Below are positions 1-4,444 of a stretch of DNA of 5,466 nucleotides, in pieces. The DNA is from SMXL01 sp964527795 (GTDB lineage: Bacteria; Bacteroidota; Rhodothermia; Rhodothermales; UBA10348): the NCBI GenBank assembly GCA_964527795.1, contig CAZGOS010000212.1, forward strand, positions 1-5,466. Reading direction: 5' to 3'. Below the pieces are notes generated by a model. The model was not told the DNA's origin. It made no database searches and saw nothing but the letters and a program-made list of their open reading frames with translations. The position numbers and the translations under genes were made by a program. How positions within the stretch are numbered: position 1 is the first letter of the stretch; the number at the start of each line of letters is the position of its first letter.

Positions 1-1
1 C

Positions 2-151
2 TCCAATCTGCATAATAAGCGGCTATCGCAGAATATTGTCGCTTCCGCGCAATTACGGTGCGTTCAACGGCCCGGTTATGGGCGAGATTATGGGCGAGAT
101 TATGGGCGAGATTATGGGCGAGATTATGGGCGAGAATGCTACGTGCCCTGA
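2..151 (+). CDS. possible 3' tail of an upstream gene (partial, weak)
   Basis: This frame is open from the left edge of the window to a TGA at 149-151 and gives 49 residues with no start codon needed. The first part (beginning SNLHNKRLSQNIVASAQLR) has a normal protein-like composition. The 12-bp repeat then translates as four YGRD units and one YGRE, followed by a short CYVP end. A Tyr-Gly-Arg-Asp tail would be a low-complexity basic/aromatic extension, but I do not recognise the protein. The +1 frame (3-218, stop TAA at 216-218) is also open from the edge and reads the repeat as MGEI units, so the frame choice is uncertain. Third-position G+C is similar in both, and the stretch may not be coding at all. 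Confidence 0.2.
   Translation, partial: SNLHNKRLSQNIVASAQLRCVQRPGYGRDYGRDYGRDYGRDYGRECYVP
76..135. repeat. 12-bp tandem repeat, five perfect copies
   Basis: The unit TTATGGGCGAGA occurs five times head to tail with no mismatch (76-87, 88-99, 100-111, 112-123, 124-135), and the array ends where ATGCT follows. Because 12 is divisible by three, gain or loss of a unit would not shift a reading frame. On the + strand the unit reads as YGRD, MGEI or LWAR. On the - strand one frame has a stop in every unit. Perfect identity suggests recent expansion by slippage or unequal crossing over. It is too short and has no spacers, so it is not a CRISPR. Whether it lies in a gene tail or in intergenic DNA cannot be settled from this window. 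Confidence 0.95.
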
Positions 152-256
152 ATTAGGCTGTTCCGTGCAAAAGCGCCCAGCGAACCCAACCTTTTTCAGG
201 ACTCCCGTATACCGATAAGATTCTGCATGAGTTTGGACTATCTACAGACTACGATT

Positions 257-526
257 ATGAGACGCGCGACCTACCTGCTTTATGGCATGCCGGCAATGGC
301 AACAACACTGCTCTTCGCCGGGTGCTCCGGCCCGAATCTGATCGACCGGGTCAATCACGGATGGGGGCTCGGCCTCTGCGGTACGATCATCGTCATCCTG
401 GATGTCATTGCCATCCTTGAAATCGTGGGTAGCAACCGGTCGTTCGGCAGCAAGGCATTATGGTCACTGATTATCGTCTTCTTCCCGCTTGGTGGACTGA
501 TTTTCTACTGGATCTTCGGGAAATAG
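257..526 (+). CDS. PLDc_N-domain membrane lipoprotein (small)
   Basis: A small envelope protein of 89 residues from this start. It begins MRRATYLL and has a lipoprotein-type signal ending in LLFAGC, so the cysteine at residue 23 is the likely lipidation site. Two hydrophobic segments follow (about residues 38-57 and 67-87). Between and after them comes the pattern of the phospholipase D-nuclease N-terminal domain (PLDc_N): acidic/ILE helix, a short SNRSFGSK loop, then W-x7-P-x-GG-x-I-x-Y-W and a terminal GK. No HKD phospholipase motif is present, so it is the free-standing membrane domain, whose function is not established. An earlier in-frame ATG at 227 would give 99 residues. I prefer 257 because two arginines then sit right behind the start, as expected for a signal peptide. 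Neither start has a Shine-Dalgarno sequence. The gene is followed by an inverted repeat at 546-573. Confidence 0.8.
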   Translation: MRRATYLLYGMPAMATTLLFAGCSGPNLIDRVNHGWGLGLCGTIIVILDVIAILEIVGSNRSFGSKALWSLIIVFFPLGGLIFYWIFGK

Positions 527-545
527 CGCCCTTCATCTCAGTTTG

Positions 546-573
546 TGACCGTTCAGCGTGGAAGAAACGGTCA
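546..573. repeat. 8-bp perfect inverted repeat downstream of the PLDc_N gene
   Basis: TGACCGTT (546-553) and AACGGTCA (566-573) are exact reverse complements separated by 12 bases. The repeat begins 19 bases after the stop codon of the PLDc_N gene and lies 103 bases before the next start. No T-run follows, so a classical Rho-independent terminator is unlikely. It could be an mRNA 3'-end hairpin or a binding site for a dimeric repressor acting on the next gene. Confidence 0.5.
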
Positions 574-652
574 ATTCCTGCACCTGATTCCGGACATTTC
601 GGCGTCTTTACTCCGTCCCGGATTTCTGGCCTGAACTTTGCGCAATCATCGG

Positions 653-668
653 TTTTTCGCGAGAAAAA
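653..668 (+). other. hairpin with GCGA tetraloop just before the 677 start
   Basis: TTTTTC (653-658) pairs exactly with GAAAAA (663-668) around GCGA, a GNRA-type tetraloop. It ends 8 bases before the ATG at 677, where the ribosome would bind. Most pairs are A-U, so the stem is weak, but GNRA loops are stabilising. A modest effect on translation is possible. The A-rich right arm could equally just be the unstructured A-rich initiation region typical of Shine-Dalgarno-less genes. Confidence 0.35.
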
Positions 669-676
669 ACGGATGA

Positions 677-1267
677 ATGACTATTGTCTTTGAAGCACTA
701 TTCCTCATTCTCGTTGTGCTCCTTGTGATCGCAGGCACGCTTGCATTCACTCTTCCGAAACAAGTAATTCGAACGGCTCTGAGCAACTGTCGTCGGAGTG
801 ACGGAACCTGGAGCAGGAAGCGAGCGGTGACTGAAATAAAGGAAGTCGCCGATATTTCGGGCGGTCTTCTTCTGGCGCTGGTAGCGTCTTTTGTGATGAC
901 GATTGGACCGCTGCTACTCATCCATATTACGATCGTGCCGATTCCGATGGTACTGGACATTTTCGGTGCGTTCGATGTCAATCCGGTCCAATGGGAGGCC
1001 GGTATTGAAACCGGAAATCTGGGTGATGTAGGTACCCAGTATGAAATGTGGGGCCAACAAAGAGGTTACTCAGAGGAAAAACTGCGATTCTGGCAGGAGT
1101 TCCTGTGGAGATCGTGGCCGGTATTACTCGCACTCGCAGCTGTTTTCACAGGCCTGTTCTACTGGTTCGTATCCCGATTCTATCTGTCGGCCGCTGCGCA
1201 TTATGGAAGAAGAATCGTCAAGCGATGTCGGTATTATCAGATGCACGATGCACGTCGCTCAGTCTGA
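677..1267 (+). CDS. hypothetical membrane protein with three predicted helices
   Basis: I do not recognise this 196-residue protein. It begins with a strongly hydrophobic segment (about residues 5-26) and then a basic stretch (about 28-55, with CRRS and SRKR). A long hydrophobic segment (about 62-92, containing GPLLLIHITIVPIP) follows. A hydrophilic, tryptophan-rich loop (about 100-146) contains the repeated-looking MWGQQRGYSEEKLRFWQEFLWRSWP region. A third helix (about 148-166) leads to a short, very basic tail (RRIVKRCRYY). By the positive-inside rule the basic loop after helix 1 and the tail after helix 3 would both be cytoplasmic and the Trp-rich loop external. ATG 677 is chosen because it directly precedes the hydrophobic start. 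It has no Shine-Dalgarno. No catalytic motif is visible. Confidence 0.7.
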   Translation: MTIVFEALFLILVVLLVIAGTLAFTLPKQVIRTALSNCRRSDGTWSRKRAVTEIKEVADISGGLLLALVASFVMTIGPLLLIHITIVPIPMVLDIFGAFDVNPVQWEAGIETGNLGDVGTQYEMWGQQRGYSEEKLRFWQEFLWRSWPVLLALAAVFTGLFYWFVSRFYLSAAAHYGRRIVKRCRYYQMHDARRSV

Positions 1268-1295
1268 TCCTTTCATTCTTTCGGAGAGATTAACA

Positions 1296-1323
1296 TTGCC
1301 GGGTGAAGAAGACTCTATATTTG
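1296..1323 (+). promoter_or_regulatory. Bacteroidota-type promoter candidate for the phosphodiesterase gene
   Basis: TATATTTG at 1316-1323 is an exact match to the TAnnTTTG -7 box described for Bacteroidota, and TTG at 1296-1298 lies exactly 17 bases before it, within the spacing range known for that class. The box ends 28 bases before the ATG at 1352, which would leave a short 5' UTR of about 20 bases. It lies in the 84-bp gap after the membrane protein gene. A sigma70-like reading (TTAACA at 1290 with TATATT at 1316) has a 20-base spacer, which is too long. Confidence 0.5.
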
Positions 1324-1351
1324 GGGCCTTCGTTAATGCCAACGCGATCAA

Positions 1352-2629
1352 ATGATCTCTTCCTGCAAATCCTCTACCTCTCGCACAGGGATGGGAGTCA
1401 TTGCCGCGCTTCTCATCACGCTGTTCACGTCCTGCACCTTCCAGGATGATTCCGGCAGCAACGCGCCCGTTGCGGATAACACCGTCATTCTCATTTCGAT
1501 CGACGGATTCCGGCCTGACTACATGGAGACCGTTCAGCCACCGAACCTGGTCAGGCTCGCCGCGAACGGCGTATCGGCGCCCGAAGGAATGATACCTTCT
1601 TTCCCCTCCCTCACGTTTCCGAATCATTATTCCATAGCAACAGGGCTCTATTCAGCGAATCACGGCATTATTGGGAATACGATGTACGACCCGACGATCG
1701 ATGCCTGGTTCAGGCTGTCTGACCGCGACGCCGTGGAAAACACTCGCTGGTGGGAAGGAGAACCGATTTGGGTTACAGCCGAACTGCAGGGGATGAAAGC
1801 GGCGACCTTTTATTTCGTCGGTTCCGAAGCACCGGTTAAAAACGTTCAACCAACCTACTGGCGCCGCTTCGACGCGACCGTACCGGGCGAAGATCGCGTA
1901 GATCAGGTACTGGCCTGGCTGGACCTTCCGCAAGATGACCGACCCGTTTTCATCGCGCTATACTTCGGACATGTGGACTCCGCGGGTCACCAGAATGGTC
2001 TGGATTCGCCTGAGACGGCCGAGGTTGTCCGCGAAGTGGACGGTTATATCGGAAGGCTCCTTGATGGACTCAAAGAACGAGGGATCGACGATCGCATCAA
2101 TATCGTGGTGGTTTCCGATCACGGCATGTCCGATCGATCTCAGGATCGTGTGATTGCGCTGGATGACTACATCGACATCGATGACGTGCAGATCGTCACT
2201 ACCTCGCCCGTTCTGATGATGAACGTGACGGGCGGCAATAAGGATATGATCATTCAGTCTCTACAGGGAGCTCACCCCAATCTCCAGGTATGGGCGAAAG
2301 AAGACATACCGGAGCGACTCCATTACGGCGGTCACTACCGCACCCCGGATATCATCGGCCTCGTCGACGACGGCTGGACGCTGTTCAGAACGCGCGAATA
2401 TATGAATGAGAATCTGCACACGTTGGGCGGCGCCACGCACGGGTACGACCCGGCTGCTCTTTCCATGCGCGCCCTCTTCATCGCCAACGGTCCCGCCTTC
2501 AAGTCAGGTGTGGAAATCGACCCCTTCGAGAATATTCACATCTACGAGATGCTTGCAAAGGTTCTGGGGCTTCAACCTGCCGAAAACGACGGCGATGCAG
2601 ACGTTTTGGCTCCGATACTGACGCAGTAG
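1352..2629 (+). CDS. lipoprotein type I phosphodiesterase / nucleotide pyrophosphatase (ENPP family)
   Basis: A 425-residue alkaline-phosphatase-superfamily enzyme that would hydrolyse phosphodiester or pyrophosphate bonds (nucleotides or related diesters) outside the cytoplasm. A signal sequence (K6, R11, hydrophobic 14-25) ends at C28 in LFTSC, a plausible lipobox. The complete two-zinc site of the family is visible: D51 in ISIDGFRPDYM, the threonine nucleophile T88 in FPSLTFPNH, N109 in GIIGN, D209 and H213 in HVDSAGH, D256 and H257 in VVSDHGMSD, and H363 in GATHGYDP. Length and residue spacing closely match bacterial NPP enzymes, so it should be active. The substrate cannot be told from the sequence. 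ATG 1352 is used because the next Met (14) would remove the basic n-region of the signal. The gene has its own promoter candidate and stops 6 bases before the methyltransferase start. Confidence 0.93.
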   Translation: MISSCKSSTSRTGMGVIAALLITLFTSCTFQDDSGSNAPVADNTVILISIDGFRPDYMETVQPPNLVRLAANGVSAPEGMIPSFPSLTFPNHYSIATGLYSANHGIIGNTMYDPTIDAWFRLSDRDAVENTRWWEGEPIWVTAELQGMKAATFYFVGSEAPVKNVQPTYWRRFDATVPGEDRVDQVLAWLDLPQDDRPVFIALYFGHVDSAGHQNGLDSPETAEVVREVDGYIGRLLDGLKERGIDDRINIVVVSDHGMSDRSQDRVIALDDYIDIDDVQIVTTSPVLMMNVTGGNKDMIIQSLQGAHPNLQVWAKEDIPERLHYGGHYRTPDIIGLVDDGWTLFRTREYMNENLHTLGGATHGYDPAALSMRALFIANGPAFKSGVEIDPFENIHIYEMLAKVLGLQPAENDGDADVLAPILTQ

Positions 2630-2635
2630 AACCTT

Positions 2636-3787
2636 TTGGGAAAGCCTTTTCGCTATCAGGAAGAACCGCACTTTTTCGCGCAGATTGCCCACCATCTGGA
2701 GGATGAAGGCGTTTCGGAGCTGTTGGAGCTCGGTGCACTGTCCGCAACGGCTTCCTATCGGGGCGTCCGGTTTGCGGCTGATCCGGGTACGCTGTACGGC
2801 ATCGTATATGGCACGAGGTTATGCACGCGCGTACTGGCCCCTTTGATTCGTTTTGATTGTCACAGCGACCGGTATCTGTACAAGACGGCAGCCGCAATCG
2901 CGTGGAATGAGCTGTTTACCGTGTCGGAAACTTTTGCGGTGACTGCGACGGTTTCGCACAGTAGAATCCGTCATTCAAAGTTTGCGGCCCTTCGATTAAA
3001 GGATGCCATTGTCGATTTCTTTCGGGAAACTACCGGAGAACGACCCTCCGTCGATCGAACAGATCCGGAAATTCTCTTTCACCTGCACATTGAGAACAAC
3101 AAGGCGACGATTTATCTGGATGTCGGCGGTGGCTCGCTTCATCGACGCGGATACCGTCGTGAATCCGTGGAAGCGCCGATGCAGGAAACCGTGGCGGCGG
3201 CCATCATTCGATATTCCGATTGGGACGGGGAACGCGCGCTCTACGATCCAATGTGCGGCTCAGGAACGTTGCTGGCGGAGGCGCTGATGCATGTTTGCCG
3301 CATTCCGGCCGCCTATCTGCGACCGCGGTTTGGCTTTGAGAAGCTTCCGGACTTCGATTTCAACACGTGGAAGCGTATCAAGGAAGAACGAGACGCCCTG
3401 ATTCGCCCGATTCCCGAGACGGGTGCGCTTGCAGGTTCGGATGTGCATTCGGGAGCCATTCGGGCTGCACGCGTGAATCTCGCGCAACTACCCCATGGAG
3501 ACCAGATTGAACTGTCGCAAAGAGATCTCTTTCGTCTTGACGGACTCCCGGAACAAACGATCATAACAAATCCTCCGTATGGCCTGCGATTGGGAAAACG
3601 CGATCAGATCGACTCGTTTTATACGGAGTTCGGAAATTTTCTGAAGCGTAGATGCAATGGTTCCACCTGCTTTCTGTACGCCGGCAAGAAGGATCTTCTG
3701 AAGCATGTCGGTCTCAGAGCCACGTGGAAAAAGCCCATCGTGAGTGGGGCGCTCGATGGCCGACTCGCCCGATACGAAATGTATTAG
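2636..3787 (+). CDS. rlmL: THUMP-domain SAM-dependent rRNA methyltransferase, RlmL-like
   Basis: A 383-residue cytoplasmic RNA methyltransferase, by family most likely making N2-methylguanosine in 23S rRNA (the G2445 activity of E. coli RlmL). The N-terminal part (about 5-46, PHFFAQIAHHLED..ELLELGA...RGVRF) is the ferredoxin-like/THUMP start. The rest of THUMP extends to about residue 165, then RRGYR leads into the Rossmann methyltransferase. SAM motif I is D204-PMCGSGTLLAEA and the catalytic motif is N312-PPYG, typical of guanine N2 methylation. It ends at LARYEMY and lacks the second (RlmK) methyltransferase half of the E. coli 702-residue fusion, as is usual in many other phyla. The start is TTG, the only start codon that keeps the whole THUMP beginning. 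The stop of the phosphodiesterase gene is 6 bases upstream in the same frame, so coupled translation is likely. RNA target is inferred from family only. Confidence 0.88.
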   Translation: MGKPFRYQEEPHFFAQIAHHLEDEGVSELLELGALSATASYRGVRFAADPGTLYGIVYGTRLCTRVLAPLIRFDCHSDRYLYKTAAAIAWNELFTVSETFAVTATVSHSRIRHSKFAALRLKDAIVDFFRETTGERPSVDRTDPEILFHLHIENNKATIYLDVGGGSLHRRGYRRESVEAPMQETVAAAIIRYSDWDGERALYDPMCGSGTLLAEALMHVCRIPAAYLRPRFGFEKLPDFDFNTWKRIKEERDALIRPIPETGALAGSDVHSGAIRAARVNLAQLPHGDQIELSQRDLFRLDGLPEQTIITNPPYGLRLGKRDQIDSFYTEFGNFLKRRCNGSTCFLYAGKKDLLKHVGLRATWKKPIVSGALDGRLARYEMY

Positions 3788-3878
3788 ACCCTGTTTACGC
3801 TACCTGAAAGGAGCAGGCAACCGACCCGCGTACGACTGCGTACAGGGCCTACCTGTGTACGTTCAACCTCTGATCGCC
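3788..3878 (+). promoter_or_regulatory. potentially structured leader of the NTF2-like gene
   Basis: This 91-bp gap between the methyltransferase stop and ATG 3879 can form several stems. CCCTGT-TT-ACGC (3789-3800) pairs with GCGTACAGGG (3838-3847) as ten base pairs with a two-base bulge. Inside it CCTG (3803-3806) pairs with CAGG (3814-3817), leaving AAAGGAG in the loop. ACAGG (3842-3846) can instead pair with CCTGT (3852-3856) around a five-base loop, which excludes the long stem. CTACCTG also occurs twice (3800-3806, 3849-3855). The layout resembles an attenuator or a post-transcriptional switch, but there is no T-run, and short stems arise by chance. Confidence 0.3.
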
Positions 3879-4424
3879 ATGAAGAATTATCTTTTTCTGC
3901 TCGTTTTCTCAGTCCTGACGGTTTCCCCCGCTCTCGCACAGGATACGCCGGAACCGGACGTTCCGGAAGCGAATCCGGCGGACGTTGAAAGCGTCGACGC
4001 CATCGTTGCGGCGGTTTACGACGTGATATCAGGACCGGCGGGTGAAGAGCGCGACTGGAATCGGTTTCGTTCTCTTTTTCGGCCGGAAGCCAGGCTCATC
4101 CCGGCTCGTAATCAACAGGATGGCAGCCTCTCCATATTGTTCTGGGGGCCCGAGGACTACGTAGCTCGCGCGGGTGCTTCGCTCAAAACGAATGGATTTT
4201 TCGAGAAGGAAATTTTCCGTGTTCAGGAGGGCTACGGGCAGATCGTGCATCTGTTCAGCACGTACGAATCGAGGCGCGACGCGGATGACGAGGAACCGTT
4301 TGCCCGAGGCATCAACAGTTTTCAACTGGTTAACGACGGCAGCCGGTGGTGGGTGGTAAACATATTCTGGCAGGGCGAGACGCCGGCTAACGTTATTTCG
4401 GAAAAGTACCTGCCAAGAGCTTAG
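3879..4424 (+). CDS. secreted NTF2-like (SnoaL-type) domain protein
   Basis: A 181-residue exported protein. The start at ATG 3879 (MKNYLFLLVFSVL) gives a clean signal peptide cleaved at ALA|Q after residue 20. An upstream in-frame ATG at 3744 would add 45 residues overlapping the methyltransferase and bury the signal, so it is rejected. A short acidic/proline linker (about 22-36) is followed by a single NTF2-like domain. Its pattern is DAIVAAVYDVISGPAGEERDW..FRSLFRPEARLIP, then a segment about the size of the usual cone-shaped barrel, and a late FQLVNDGSRWWVVNIFWQ strand pair before the C-terminal helix. Proteins of this kind are typically annotated as nuclear transport factor 2 family; some members bind ligands or catalyse small reactions, but no function can be assigned here. 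There is no Shine-Dalgarno near the start. It converges with the aminotransferase gene. Confidence 0.8.
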   Translation: MKNYLFLLVFSVLTVSPALAQDTPEPDVPEANPADVESVDAIVAAVYDVISGPAGEERDWNRFRSLFRPEARLIPARNQQDGSLSILFWGPEDYVARAGASLKTNGFFEKEIFRVQEGYGQIVHLFSTYESRRDADDEEPFARGINSFQLVNDGSRWWVVNIFWQGETPANVISEKYLPRA

Positions 4425-4444
4425 GGTTGGTTAACACGCCGAGC

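Noticed and set aside
76..135. CRISPR array
   Set aside because: The 12-bp units abut directly with no unique spacers, and the unit is far too short.
546..573. Rho-independent terminator
   Set aside because: The stem is good but is followed by AATTCCTG instead of a T-run, and the loop is 12 bases.
589..622. TCCGG/CCGGA inverted repeat in the 527-676 gap
   Set aside because: Only five pairs with a 24-base loop, which is expected by chance.
460..693. + strand 77-codon frame across the 527-676 gap
   Set aside because: It begins inside the PLDc_N gene in another frame, has no recognisable features, and runs into the next gene.
1259..1627. - strand 122-codon frame
   Set aside because: It is antisense to the phosphodiesterase signal and active-site region, is arginine/glycine-rich as shadow frames are, and covers the promoter candidate.
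2499..2897. - strand 132-codon frame across the phosphodiesterase/methyltransferase junction
   Set aside because: Both overlapped regions encode well conserved proteins on the other strand, and the translation is low-quality Arg/Pro/Ser-rich.
3807..3813. AAAGGAG as the ribosome binding site of the NTF2-like gene
   Set aside because: It is 65 bases before the ATG and no ATG, GTG or TTG follows at a working distance.
3744..3878. Longer N-terminus for the NTF2-like protein from ATG 3744
   Set aside because: It overlaps the methyltransferase end and would place 45 non-signal residues before a textbook signal peptide.
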